Below, one piece after another: positions 1 through 8,965 of a stretch of DNA of 38,657 nucleotides (position 1 is the first letter of the stretch; each line of letters starts with the position of its first letter). Made by a program: the position numbers and the translations under genes. Origin of the DNA: Isosphaeraceae bacterium (GTDB lineage Bacteria; Planctomycetota; Planctomycetia; Isosphaerales; Isosphaeraceae); assembly GCA_025356435.1 (NCBI GenBank), contig JANXSY010000114.1:1-38657 (forward strand), in the 5' to 3' direction. The notes below the pieces were generated by a model, which did not search any database, had not been told where the DNA came from, and saw nothing but the letters and a program-made list of their open reading frames with translations.

Positions 1-105
1 GCCCCGATTCAGTTCGGCGAGGTCCAGCCTCACGTCCAGACTCGCAACGACCTCGCGCCGATCCTGGGCTTCTCGGTCGGCAAGCCGTCGCACGCGATGG
101 CTTGA
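1..105 (+). CDS. C-terminal tail of an unidentified protein (cut by window edge)
   Basis: Frame 1 is open from the first base to a TGA at 103-105, followed at once by a second in-frame TGA at 106-108. The 34 residues end in GFSVGKPSHAMA. Codons are mostly GC-ending, as in the genes nearby, which supports real coding. The upstream part lies outside the window and the tail has no motif I recognise, so no function is given. It could also be a chance open stretch. Confidence 0.4.
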   Translation, partial: APIQFGEVQPHVQTRNDLAPILGFSVGKPSHAMA

Positions 106-442
106 TGAATCGAGACTGACCTCGCGGGATGGTTTACGAACGGGATTCGCCCCGGACCTCACCTACGACGACGAGACCCTTTGCCGTTTTCTATCGTGCC
201 GCCCAGAGCGATTATGAGGCTCTCGAAGGACCGCCTAGACACGTCAGGACGGGTGGATTCGGCGAAAATACCCGCAACGGTCGCGTTGTTGCGACTGCAT
301 AAGTTGGAGAGCTTTCCAGAGCGGGGGCTCATCGACTTGTTCGACTCATTCTTCGCCATCCACGACCTCAATGGTGTCATTCCATGACACCCTGATTATT
401 CCTGTCGCGTTCACGAAGGAGATCACGAAACGAAGCCAATTT
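106..442. other. Intergenic stretch without a supported gene
   Basis: Two short overlapping open frames on opposite strands (about 70 codons each) cover this stretch. Neither has a ribosome binding site, the strong GC bias at third positions seen in the genes around, or a recognisable motif. I see no hairpin strong enough to call a terminator. Genes on both sides point towards this stretch (plus-strand tail ending at 105, minus-strand gene ending at 443), so it is a convergent spacer. Confidence 0.5.
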
Positions 443-3199
443 TCAGGTCGTCACCAGTTCGATCACCGCGCGGACGACCGGTTCGTCGATCTGGCGGTCG
501 AGTTTGAAGCCGAGCTTCTCGCAGACGCGCTGCATCTCACGGTTGTCGGGGAGGATGTCGGCGGTGACTCGGGCGATCTTCTCGGCGCGGGCGACATCGA
601 GGAGGCGGCGGAGGAGTTCGGTGCCAAGGCCACGGCCCTGGTACTGGTCGTTGATGAGGATCGCGAACTCGGCCTCTCCCTCGACGCCCCGGAGACGGCT
701 GAGCCGGCCGACGCCGAGGATCTCATCGCCGTCGGTCCAGGGGTCTTTGCGGTCGGCGACCAGCGCCATTTCGCGGTCGTAGTCGATGAAGCAGATCCGG
801 GTCAGGCGGTCATGGGCGACGCGGGTGCTCAGCTTCATCGCGTGAAAATATCTCAATGAAACGCTGCGTTCGGAGAGGGTCTCGTGGAACTTCACCAGCA
901 GCGGCTCGTCTTCAGGGCGGATCGGCCGGATGGTCAGGGGCATGCCGTCCTTGCTCACCCAGGGGCCGACATATTGGTTCGGATAGGGGCGGATCGCGGT
1001 CCGGGGCAACTGGTCGGCGGGGGTGGCGGGGTCGTGAAGCACGACGCGGGCGTCGAGTGCGAGCAGGCCCTCGGGAGAGGCGAGAATCGGGTTGACATCA
1101 ACCTCCTTGATCCGGGGCTGCTCGACGATCAGGCGGCTGAACCGGACGAGAAGCGCCTCGAGCGCGGCGATGTCGACCGGCTTGCGACCGCGCACACCCT
1201 TGAGCGCGGTGAAGATCCGGGTGCGTTCCATCATCCGGCGGGCGAGCGTGCTGTTCAGTGGAGGCAGGGCCAGCGAGCGGTCTTTGTAGACCTCGACAAG
1301 CTGGCCGCCCGACCCGAAGAGCAGAACCGGGCCGAACTGCGGGTCAAGGCTGCTGCCGACGATCAGCTCATAACCGGCGTGGCGGACCATCGGCTGCACC
1401 GTGACGCCGAGGATATGCTCAGCGCCGGCCGCCGCCGTGACCGACGCGACGATCGCCCGATAGGCGGACTTCACGTCGCCGGGGTCCGTGAGGCTGAGGT
1501 GGACGCCGCCGACGTCGGTCTTGTGGGTGATCGTGCGCGAATAGAGCTTGAGAACGACGGGAAATCCGATCTGCTCGGCGTGGGCAATCGCCTCCTTCTC
1601 GTTATGCGCGACGCGGGTCTCAACGACCGGCATGCCATAAGACGCGAGCAGATGCTTGGATTCCACCTCGTCGAGCAGGGTCCGGCCGTCGGCACCAGCG
1701 GCGTCGAGGATCAACTCGGCCTGCGCCCGCCCGGCGGCCTCGCCCTCGGTTTCAGGGGGAAGTGTGGGGGTCTCGTAGAGGGCGCGAAGATTGTCGCCAT
1801 AGCGCCACATCGACGTGAACAGACGTGCGGCGGTGTCGGGATAGGCAAATGTCGGGATGCCGGCCTTGTTGAGGATCGCCTCGCCGGGCGCCACGTCGGC
1901 CCCGCCCATCCAGCTCGCGAGCACGGGCTTGCCTGTGCTCGTGGCGAACGCTTTGAGCACCTCAGCGGTCTGGGTCGGGTCGGTCATAGCCTGGGGGGTG
2001 AGGATGACGAGCAGGCCGTCGGCCGAGGGGTCAGCAGCGGCAACCTCGACGGCCTTGGCATAGCGGTCGGGTCCAGCGTCGCCGAGCACGTCGATCGGGT
2101 TCGAGTGGCTCCAGTGGGCGGGCAAAAAGGTGTCAAGCTTGATTATTGCCTCGGGGTCGATCTCGGCGAGGCTGCCGCCGTTGCCGATCAGGGCGTCGGT
2201 TGCGAGCACGCCGGGGCCACCGGCATTGGTAACGATCATGAGCTTCGGCCCCTTGGGCCTGGGCTGCTTGGCGAGGAGGTCGGTCATTGCGAACACGTCG
2301 GAGATCGAGCCGACTCGCAGCACCCCCCCGCGCCGGAATGCGGCTTCGAGCACCTCGTCGCTACCCGCGAGGCTGCCGGTATGAGACGCCGCCGCCTTGG
2401 CCGCTTGCTCGGTCCGGCCGGCCTTGATGACGATGATCGGCTTGGTGAGGGCCACCTCACGCGCGGCCGAGAGGAACGAGCGGGCGTTGCCGATCGACTC
2501 CATGTAGAGCACGATGCTCTTGGTGTAGGGGTCGTCTCCGAGGTAGTCGATCAGGTCGCCCCAATCGACATCAAGCATCGATCCGATCGACACGAATGCA
2601 CTGAAGCCGACGTTTGCGCGCAGGCTCCAGTCAAGGATCGCGGTGCAGAGCGCCCCGGACTGGCTGACGAAGGCGACATTGCCCGGCCGGGCCATCGCTC
2701 CGGCGAACGTAGCGTTAAGCCCGCCCATCGGCCGCATGACGCCGAGGCAGTTGGGGCCGATGACTCGGATCCGGCCCCGGCGGGCCTGTTCGAGCACACG
2801 CTCTTCGAGCTTCGCGCCTGCCTCGCCGGTCTCTTTGAAACCAGCCGATATGATGATGGCTCCCTTCGCTCCGGCCTCAACGCATTCGCCGATCAGGTCG
2901 GGCACGGTCGGGGCGGGGGTGACGATCACGACAAGATCAACCGGCTCGGGCAGGTCTTTGAGCCGGGGATAGGCCTTGATCCCGAGCACGTTCGACCGGT
3001 TCGGGTTGACGGGCAAGACCGTGCCGCCGAACGGGCTCGATATCAGGTTCCGGAGGATCGTCCGGCCGACGCTCCCGGGCTTCTCGGTCGCCCCCACCAC
3101 CGCCACACTCTTCGGTGCGAAAATCGCGTCGAGCGGCCTCCCCTCAGAGCGGAGGACGTCGTGCGCGAAGTCAGTCATCGGCTGAGCGGGGATGGTCAT
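443..3199 (-). CDS. PatZ/Pat-like protein: ADP-forming acyl-CoA synthetase domains fused to a GNAT acetyltransferase
   Basis: About 918 residues, the size and domain order of bacterial protein lysine acetyltransferases of the Pat/PatZ (YfiQ) type. Residues ~23-480 form the CoA-binding and ligase-CoA domains ([14 protein letters not shown] near 33; the SHTGSLAG loop with His273). Residues ~510-725 are an ATP-grasp domain ([27 protein letters not shown]). Residues ~755-918 are a GNAT domain with the acetyl-CoA loop [12 protein letters not shown]. Family members acetylate lysines of metabolic enzymes such as acetyl-CoA synthetase. The synthetase-loop histidine is retained here, so acyl-CoA synthetase activity is also possible. 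I chose the ATG at 3199 over an adjacent TTG; a GGGA lies about 10 nt upstream. It stands alone, 97 bp from the next minus-strand gene. Confidence 0.88.
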   Translation of the reverse strand: MTIPAQPMTDFAHDVLRSEGRPLDAIFAPKSVAVVGATEKPGSVGRTILRNLISSPFGGTVLPVNPNRSNVLGIKAYPRLKDLPEPVDLVVIVTPAPTVPDLIGECVEAGAKGAIIISAGFKETGEAGAKLEERVLEQARRGRIRVIGPNCLGVMRPMGGLNATFAGAMARPGNVAFVSQSGALCTAILDWSLRANVGFSAFVSIGSMLDVDWGDLIDYLGDDPYTKSIVLYMESIGNARSFLSAAREVALTKPIIVIKAGRTEQAAKAAASHTGSLAGSDEVLEAAFRRGGVLRVGSISDVFAMTDLLAKQPRPKGPKLMIVTNAGGPGVLATDALIGNGGSLAEIDPEAIIKLDTFLPAHWSHSNPIDVLGDAGPDRYAKAVEVAAADPSADGLLVILTPQAMTDPTQTAEVLKAFATSTGKPVLASWMGGADVAPGEAILNKAGIPTFAYPDTAARLFTSMWRYGDNLRALYETPTLPPETEGEAAGRAQAELILDAAGADGRTLLDEVESKHLLASYGMPVVETRVAHNEKEAIAHAEQIGFPVVLKLYSRTITHKTDVGGVHLSLTDPGDVKSAYRAIVASVTAAAGAEHILGVTVQPMVRHAGYELIVGSSLDPQFGPVLLFGSGGQLVEVYKDRSLALPPLNSTLARRMMERTRIFTALKGVRGRKPVDIAALEALLVRFSRLIVEQPRIKEVDVNPILASPEGLLALDARVVLHDPATPADQLPRTAIRPYPNQYVGPWVSKDGMPLTIRPIRPEDEPLLVKFHETLSERSVSLRYFHAMKLSTRVAHDRLTRICFIDYDREMALVADRKDPWTDGDEILGVGRLSRLRGVEGEAEFAILINDQYQGRGLGTELLRRLLDVARAEKIARVTADILPDNREMQRVCEKLGFKLDRQIDEPVVRAVIELVTT

Positions 3200-3296
3200 C
3201 AATAGATCCCGGAGATAGGTCGAACGGGTGATAAAAAATATCGAATCCGCATGTGCTTACTTTGACCTTGACGCTGATCTGCGGATGGCGAGTCGG

Positions 3297-4610
3297 TCAT
3301 CGGTCGGTAGCGGGCTTCCAGGAGATCGACTCGATACGGATCTCATCGCCTTCGGCGCCGGCGGGAATGGGGTCAAACCGCAGGCCGGTGATCGTGCCCT
3401 TGTAGGTCGGTCGAGAGGCGAGATCAATCTCATAGGTATGATAGACTCCGTCGGCAACGATCTCGAAATCGGCTCGTCGATCTTCGGAAAAGCCCTGCCC
3501 TGGGACGCTCCAGTACAGTTGAGCGCGACGTTGCTGGGTCTTGTAGGCCGCGCGGATAGAGAGTTTGGGAGCGGATTCGGCGGCCCACCACTGCTCAGGA
3601 CCGATCAGTTGCGGATCATCGCGACCCGGCTTGATCCGCAGTTCGCCGTTGGTGGGAAAGCCCGCATCGGTCGCATTGCGATAGGTCCAGTGCTGGCGAT
3701 CCTGGCCGAAATGAGCGTCAGGTCGGGAATCTTTCACTCGATGCGCCACCGCATAGGCACGAATCGCGTCCAGGGTATCGAGAACGAGATCATAATGATA
3801 TTCGTAATGAATGTTAGGGTCGAGAATCTCACTGCGCACAGGCGACATGTAGCCGGTCGAGTTGTCCTTCGGCCCGCCTTGTCCCGGCTTGTCGTGAAAG
3901 CCACCGGTATAGGTATAGACGCCGGGGTGGATGACGCCCACTCCTCGACTCTGGTCATCAACGAGCGCGGCCCAATTCTCGGTGCCCTTCCATCCAGCCC
4001 AGGGAGGTCCGGCGTTCTGGATCTGGCGAAGCGGTGCCCCGGTGAACGGGGTATTACCATCATAGGTGAACAAGCGATAGAGCGTGCCGACGGTGTAAAC
4101 GGCCGGCAGTTCCTGGCTCATCGCGGGGTACGTGGTCTTGTCGGCCCGGTCGTTATTGAGCCGACAGCGGACGTGAGCGGCGCGGCCTTCGAGGCGAATC
4201 CAGGTCTCAAACGTGCAGTCGCCGGGGACGTTGTTCAAGGCCCATTGCATCGGGATTGTCTTGACGTGGAGCGTCTTGCCGTCGTTGGAGTGTTCGACGA
4301 TCCGACTCGAATGATCATAGACGTCGCCCGTGCCGATCGGGTTCCAGGGCCAGCCTTTCCAGCCTGGATGAGCGGTCCCGAACGGCTGCGGACCGCCGTA
4401 ATAAGACTGCTGGATCTGCCGCCCAAAGTCGCGCGAATTGATCGTGTTCGCCCCCTCCTTCTCGGCAAAGAAGGTGATCGATCCGCCGCGATCGAGGTCA
4501 ATGCCGATCCGGATTGTGCCGTTATCAAGGACGCTCATCCGCTCGGCCTGAGCCGTCGAGCAAGCGAGCGTCGAGGCGATCAATGAAAGACACAGAATCT
4601 GTCCACTCAT
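3297..4610 (-). CDS. Secreted protein of unknown function, coupled to the upstream solute-binding protein
   Basis: The 437 residues start with a Sec signal peptide (hydrophobic 5-18, AQA cleavage site near 22). The rest is rich in Trp, Tyr, Gly and Asp, as in secreted beta-sandwich or carbohydrate-binding proteins. The C-terminal part (~375-437, around DGVYHTYEIDLASRPTY and the strand IRIESISW) resembles a carbohydrate-binding jelly-roll. I cannot name the family. Its ATG overlaps the TGA of the solute-binding protein gene by 4 bp (ATGA), which implies translational coupling. A role at the cell surface in handling a polymer or ligand is inferred from the signal peptide and neighbour only. Confidence 0.75.
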   Translation of the reverse strand: MSGQILCLSLIASTLACSTAQAERMSVLDNGTIRIGIDLDRGGSITFFAEKEGANTINSRDFGRQIQQSYYGGPQPFGTAHPGWKGWPWNPIGTGDVYDHSSRIVEHSNDGKTLHVKTIPMQWALNNVPGDCTFETWIRLEGRAAHVRCRLNNDRADKTTYPAMSQELPAVYTVGTLYRLFTYDGNTPFTGAPLRQIQNAGPPWAGWKGTENWAALVDDQSRGVGVIHPGVYTYTGGFHDKPGQGGPKDNSTGYMSPVRSEILDPNIHYEYHYDLVLDTLDAIRAYAVAHRVKDSRPDAHFGQDRQHWTYRNATDAGFPTNGELRIKPGRDDPQLIGPEQWWAAESAPKLSIRAAYKTQQRRAQLYWSVPGQGFSEDRRADFEIVADGVYHTYEIDLASRPTYKGTITGLRFDPIPAGAEGDEIRIESISWKPATDR

Positions 4611-5662
4611 GGCGAGGCCCCGAATTCGGCAACGAGATAGGCGGAGACGCGGTCCCAGAGACCGGCCGCCGTTTCGAAATCAACCACCATCGCGCGGACA
4701 GTCCGAGGGGTCTCGACACGGAGCTTGGTCGTCACCCTGGCGTTGAGCGGGATCTGGGCACTCGGTCCTTTGGCAAGAGTCTCTTCGACGCCCGGCGTGA
4801 GCAGGTGGACCGCAAGCGCCTCGGCTGCCTTGGGGTGAGGGGCACCCTTCAGAATGGCGAGCGTATTGGGAATGAAGAGAGTTCCGAGGCCGTCGGGCCT
4901 GCCGTCGGGATAGACGATGACGACCGGTTGGCCGGCCTCGACCTCGCCAATCGCGTCGTCGGTATCGGTAAGTCCGAATGCCAGGCGGCCCGCCGCGACA
5001 TCAATCGCAACCTGCTTGTTGCCCGAGACAACCTTGACGTCGTTCGCCTTGAGTGCCGAGAAGAACTCCTTCGCCTTCCGCTCGCCGAGCGCGGCAAAGA
5101 GGCAAGTCGCGTGGGTCGCCGTCGTGCCGAAGAGGGGCTTGGCGATGGCAATTTTTCCCTTCCACTTCGGATCGATCAAGTCATAAATGCTGCTGGGTCG
5201 ATCGGATTCTCTGGGGACAAGTTGGGTGTTAACAATCAACACCCGTCCTCTCGCTGCGAAGCCATACCAGGTGCCATCTTTGTCGCGAAAGGTCTCGGGG
5301 AAATCGTCGGCGTTGGGCGGGGTCCATTGGGCGAGCAGCCCGCGCTTCTTGAGCCGGAGGGTGTTAAGGATCTCGTTATTCCAGAACAGGTCGCACCGGG
5401 TCCGCGACGCCTCGGCGAGAATCGTGTTGGTGAGGCCAACAGTCTTGGTGCTCTCGGCGTCGTATTTCGCGGGGATCTGGACCCCGGTCTTCGCCTCGTA
5501 GGCCTCAAGGATTGGCTCGGAGAACTCACGGTCGAGCGCGGTATAGACGACGACCTCTTTCGCCTCGTCAGCCGACCGCCTGGCCGCCGATCCCGGATCG
5601 TCCCCGCAGCCGCCCGCCATCGCGGCGACGAGCACGCCTATCACCCATCGCCACTGGCCCAT
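4607..5662 (-). CDS. Iron(III)-type ABC transporter solute-binding lipoprotein (COG1840-like)
   Basis: About 351 residues. The start at 5662 gives a lipoprotein signal (MGQWRWVIGVLVAAMAGGC, lipidated Cys19); a GAGAGG lies about 10 nt upstream. An earlier start (5740) would add 26 residues that spoil the signal. The mature part opens with VVVYTALDREFSEPILEAYE and continues with the pattern DLFWNNEILNTLRLKKRGLL, typical of family-1 periplasmic binding proteins of the Fe3+ (AfuA/FbpA) group. The ligand could be ferric iron or another anion complex. No permease or ATPase gene is in the window, so its transporter partner is unknown. It is followed by a translationally coupled secreted protein and preceded, across 102 bp, by a CXXCH protein on the same strand. 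Confidence 0.83.
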   Translation of the reverse strand: MGQWRWVIGVLVAAMAGGCGDDPGSAARRSADEAKEVVVYTALDREFSEPILEAYEAKTGVQIPAKYDAESTKTVGLTNTILAEASRTRCDLFWNNEILNTLRLKKRGLLAQWTPPNADDFPETFRDKDGTWYGFAARGRVLIVNTQLVPRESDRPSSIYDLIDPKWKGKIAIAKPLFGTTATHATCLFAALGERKAKEFFSALKANDVKVVSGNKQVAIDVAAGRLAFGLTDTDDAIGEVEAGQPVVIVYPDGRPDGLGTLFIPNTLAILKGAPHPKAAEALAVHLLTPGVEETLAKGPSAQIPLNARVTTKLRVETPRTVRAMVVDFETAAGLWDRVSAYLVAEFGASP

Positions 5663-5764
5663 TGGTCGCCCGCCTCTCGTGCCCAGAGCTTCGCAAGTCC
5701 CGCAGGCACCGAGGCTACCGGCCGGGGGGTTGGGCGTCAACGAAGGGGCTGGGAATCAGAGACT

Positions 5765-7081
5765 TTAGCGCGGCGGATTCTTCCAGTCGTCGGGCAGGCC
5801 GGGCTTGGTCTCGCGAAGGATTTCGAGGATGTTCCGTCGGTCGACGGCGCTGAGGTGGGCGAACTCGGGGCGGTGGTCTCGGCCGGTGAGGACGTCGTGC
5901 AAGCGGCGATAGACCTCTTGCTTCATGAGCGCGGGCAGGGCCTCAAACGACTCCGAATCGATCAGATAGCTGCACGGGTACTTGAACAGGCGTGTCTTGA
6001 GGTCGAAGTCGCGGAGCGAGCGACCCCGGCGGTCGCGCGGGCCGTTCGCGGCGAACTTCGCGGCGAAGCCAGAGGTGCCTTCAACCGGATCGGTGAGGCG
6101 GGCCTCGTCGGAGAAGAGCATGTAGGCCACGAGCTTTTCAGCGGCGTCTTTGATCCGGCTCTTGGTGCTGTCGGTGACGCGCCCGGCGGGCTCGCCGAAG
6201 GCTTGATTCATGCCCGCATCGTAATGTCGCCCGATCCGCGTTTGATAATTGGCCGAGGTGATAAGATTATGCATTTGAACTTGATGTTCAGAAACCATCA
6301 ACGCAACAATATCGCTGTGACCCGTCAGGTAGGGCCATGTGTCGACCAGGCTCTTGAGGTCGGCTCGATTCGCCCCCGCTTCAGAGTCGAGCCGCTCGGG
6401 ATGCGTCTGGCTGGTCACGAGGACATTGCCCATGTGCCGCTGGCCGCCGTGTTTCCCGGTGACGTACCACCCGCCCCAGCGCTCCTTGAGCGGGCTCGAC
6501 TGGTCGGTGACGAACCCCCCGGCACTATAGACCGGGTAGCCGATCCGATCGGTATAGACCGACCTCAACATAAAGCCAGGAACATCCTTCGTCTTCCCCG
6601 ACATATGACATTGAAGACACGTATCAGTCTGCCGAAGAAACTGAGGCTTCTCGGTCTTCTGCTGGTCGAGCAGGTAAAACGTCGCGCCGAGTTGCGGATC
6701 GACCGCCGCAATCTCCAGCACGTCGCCGCCGCGAATCCAACCGACGTAGACGTCATCCCCGAAATAGAGCGCCCTTGGCGTCTTCGGCGCGATCCGGCCG
6801 TGCTGGAAACTGGTCTTCGAGAATACCAGCGTTTGCGATTCGGGCGCGACTTGGAGCGCCTCAAGGACCGACTTCAAATAGCCCTGCCGCTCCTCATCGT
6901 GTTTCAGCGTCACCTCGCCCCGGTCGATCTTCGCCTGGAGCCGCGCGATCGGATCGGTGGCCGTCGACGTTCGATAGTTGATCGGCTCTTGATCGATCGG
7001 CAACTCCGCGCGGGCGTTCGGTCCGACGGCAAGCAGGGCCAGGGCGACAATCCATCGCACTTTTGAGGCGTCAGAGAGCAT
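5765..7081 (-). CDS. Secreted protein with a single CXXCH haem-binding motif
   Basis: With the start at 7081 the protein has 438 residues and a clean signal peptide ending NARA (~25). GGGAG lies about 10 nt before this ATG. A start at 7132 would add 17 residues before the signal. The motif CLQCH (155-159) is a covalent c-type haem site, with methionine following (HMSG). Around it lies a conserved-looking block (QTDTCLQCH, PGFMLRSVYTDRIGYPVYSAGG). The remainder matches no cytochrome fold I recognise and is much longer than a class I cytochrome c. It probably acts outside the cytoplasmic membrane in electron transfer or haem-dependent catalysis (inferred). Divergent from the GH51 gene at 7261. 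Confidence 0.8.
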   Translation of the reverse strand: MLSDASKVRWIVALALLAVGPNARAELPIDQEPINYRTSTATDPIARLQAKIDRGEVTLKHDEERQGYLKSVLEALQVAPESQTLVFSKTSFQHGRIAPKTPRALYFGDDVYVGWIRGGDVLEIAAVDPQLGATFYLLDQQKTEKPQFLRQTDTCLQCHMSGKTKDVPGFMLRSVYTDRIGYPVYSAGGFVTDQSSPLKERWGGWYVTGKHGGQRHMGNVLVTSQTHPERLDSEAGANRADLKSLVDTWPYLTGHSDIVALMVSEHQVQMHNLITSANYQTRIGRHYDAGMNQAFGEPAGRVTDSTKSRIKDAAEKLVAYMLFSDEARLTDPVEGTSGFAAKFAANGPRDRRGRSLRDFDLKTRLFKYPCSYLIDSESFEALPALMKQEVYRRLHDVLTGRDHRPEFAHLSAVDRRNILEILRETKPGLPDDWKNPPR

Positions 7082-7260
7082 CGAGATCCACTCCCAATCC
7101 CGCAAAAGGAATAATTGGATGCTTAGGTCCATTTATTGTAACGGGGACCGGCGAGTTTGCAAGCCGGGAGCTGTGTCGGGTCAGGCCAGCCCTGGCGTGA
7201 CGGGGGCCATCGCGATAGCATCGCCCGAGATCGAGACGGGGAATACAGTCGGAGGCGACG

Positions 7261-8856
7261 ATGAGCGAGATGCGGATCGATCGGCGGGCGGCGATGGGGC
7301 TGTTGGCGGGGGCGGCGGGTTCGGCCGCCATCATCGGAGGCGCGGCTAAGCAGGGGGCCGGGGCGGCGATGTCGGTCACGGTCGTGCCGGGCGAGGCGAT
7401 CGGCACCATCAAGCCTGCGCTCTACAGCCAGTTTGCCGAGCATATCGGCGGTGTGATTTATGACGGCATCTGGGTTGGACCCGACTCGAAGATCGCCAAC
7501 GTCCGAGGGATTCGCAAGGACATCATCGATCACGTCAAGCGGATCGGCCGCGTTGTCGTGCGGTGGCCCGGCGGCTGTTTCGCTGATTCGTATCACTGGC
7601 GAGACGGGATCGGCCCGGTCGCCAAGCGGCCCCGGCGGTTCGGCCGATGGCGCGAGGAGACTGAGCCGAACACCTTCGGCACCCGCGAGTTCATCGACTT
7701 CTGTCGCCTCTGCGAGGTTGAGCCCTATCTCGCCGCGAACGTCGGCGGTGGCACGCAGGTCGAGTTCCAGAACTGGGTCGAATACTGCAACGCCCCGGCC
7801 GGCCGCACGACCCTCGCCGACGATCGGGTGATGAACGGCGACCCTGACCCCTTCAAGGTGCGCTACTGGGGCGTCGGCAACGAGAGCTGGGGATGCGGCG
7901 GCAAATTCACCCCTGAAGACTACTGCACTGAGTTCCGCAAGTTCACCGAATGGGTACCCGAATACGGCGTGCCGCTCTACCTGATCGCCGCCGGGCCGAA
8001 CGGCAAAGACCCCGACTGGACCCGCCGCTTCTTCAAGAAGTGGGCCGACGGCTCGCGCGCGCCGATCAGCGGCTGGGCACCACACTATTACTGCGGCACG
8101 ACCGGCCACGCTCTCAAGTTCTCGACCGATCAATGGTTCGAGATGTTCAAGAAAGCCCTCGTGATGGAGCCGCTGCTGACCGAGCAGTGGTCGATCATGG
8201 GTGAATATGACCGCGAGCATAAGATCAAGTTTATCGTCGATGAGTGGGGGGCCTGGCACCCGCCCGGCACCGAGATCAACGGGCGTCACCTCTATGAGCA
8301 GATGGGCTGCCTGCGCGACGCACTCGTCGCCGCGCTCACGCTCGACATCTTCAACCGCCACGCCGACAAAATCGACATGGCGAACATCGCCCAGCTCGTG
8401 AATAACATCCAATCGCTGTTCCTTGCCGACGGCGATAAGTTTGTGACGACGCCCAATTTCCACGTTTTTGAGATGTATCGCGCCCACCACGGCGGCAAGT
8501 CGGTGCGGATCGACGTGCAGGCTCCGCTCATCCCGTATAGCGACCGGGGCGTGGCGAGCCAGTGTCTTCGGATCGCGGGATCAGCGTCGATCAAGGGCCA
8601 GACGCTGACGCTCACGCTGGTCAACACCCACCCCGCCGAGCCCGCCGAGGTCGACCTGCGGATCAAGGGGATGGCCGGATCGGGCGTCTCGCACGTCGCG
8701 CTGACGCATAGAGATCTCTCCGCTCATAACACGTTTGAACGTCCCGATACCGTCGTGCCCAAGTCGCTGCCGTTCGCCGCGAAGGGGGAGACGCTACGGT
8801 GCGTCTTGCCCCCAGCGTCGGTGAATCGGTTCGAGATCCGGCTGGGAGCGGTTTGA
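7261..8856 (+). CDS. GH51-type alpha-L-arabinofuranosidase, exported by the Tat route
   Basis: The 531 residues begin with a twin-arginine signal (IDRRAAMGLLAGAAGSAAI). The (beta/alpha)8 core follows: RWPGGCFADSYHW at ~101, the acid/base motif GNES with Glu208, and the nucleophile motif VDEWG with Glu328. A beta-sandwich C-terminal domain (~400-531) is as expected for GH51. The enzyme would release terminal L-arabinofuranose from hemicellulose or pectin side chains. GGAGG lies 9 nt before the ATG. An SDR dehydrogenase and a LarA-family enzyme follow on the same strand, suggesting that released sugar is further metabolised. The Tat signal suggests the enzyme folds before export. Confidence 0.93.
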   Translation: MSEMRIDRRAAMGLLAGAAGSAAIIGGAAKQGAGAAMSVTVVPGEAIGTIKPALYSQFAEHIGGVIYDGIWVGPDSKIANVRGIRKDIIDHVKRIGRVVVRWPGGCFADSYHWRDGIGPVAKRPRRFGRWREETEPNTFGTREFIDFCRLCEVEPYLAANVGGGTQVEFQNWVEYCNAPAGRTTLADDRVMNGDPDPFKVRYWGVGNESWGCGGKFTPEDYCTEFRKFTEWVPEYGVPLYLIAAGPNGKDPDWTRRFFKKWADGSRAPISGWAPHYYCGTTGHALKFSTDQWFEMFKKALVMEPLLTEQWSIMGEYDREHKIKFIVDEWGAWHPPGTEINGRHLYEQMGCLRDALVAALTLDIFNRHADKIDMANIAQLVNNIQSLFLADGDKFVTTPNFHVFEMYRAHHGGKSVRIDVQAPLIPYSDRGVASQCLRIAGSASIKGQTLTLTLVNTHPAEPAEVDLRIKGMAGSGVSHVALTHRDLSAHNTFERPDTVVPKSLPFAAKGETLRCVLPPASVNRFEIRLGAV

Positions 8857-8880
8857 GTTTTGGCTCTCTGGAAGGGCCTT

Positions 8881-8917
8881 TCTGGTCCCCTCGCCCACGG
8901 GTGGGGAGGGGACCAGA
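8881..8917 (+). repeat. Strong GC-rich palindrome (12-bp perfect stem), possible terminator
   Basis: TCTGGTCCCCTC (8881-8892) pairs perfectly with GAGGGGACCAGA (8906-8917). The 13-nt loop is itself self-complementary (CCCAC/GTGGG), so the hairpin is nearly continuous. A short T run (TTT) follows. It lies between the GH51 and SDR genes and could terminate or attenuate transcription. Related copies stand near 29204-29247 (CACGG then TGGGGAGGGGA) and 26808-26849 (ends GGAGACCAGA), so it belongs to a dispersed palindromic family. Confidence 0.65.
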
Positions 8918-8965
8918 TTTCGTCGCCCAAAACGGTCTTTCTGTCTTTTGATAGGAACAAATGTC

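Noticed and set aside
884-3205. Long plus-strand open frame opposite the PatZ-like gene
   Set aside because: It is the mirror of a strongly supported gene in GC-rich DNA; its translation is rich in Arg, Gly and Asp without any motif.
4514-7066. 850-codon plus-strand open frame
   Set aside because: It spans the antisense of three minus-strand genes that carry signal peptides, a lipobox and CXXCH; no ribosome site or motif of its own.
7150-7180. Short CCGGC/GCCGG stem in the divergent 5' region before the GH51 gene
   Set aside because: Only five pairs in GC-rich DNA; too weak to call an attenuator or riboswitch.
7123-8490. Minus-strand open frame opposite the arabinofuranosidase
   Set aside because: Shadow of the GH51 gene; the real strand has the catalytic glutamate motifs.
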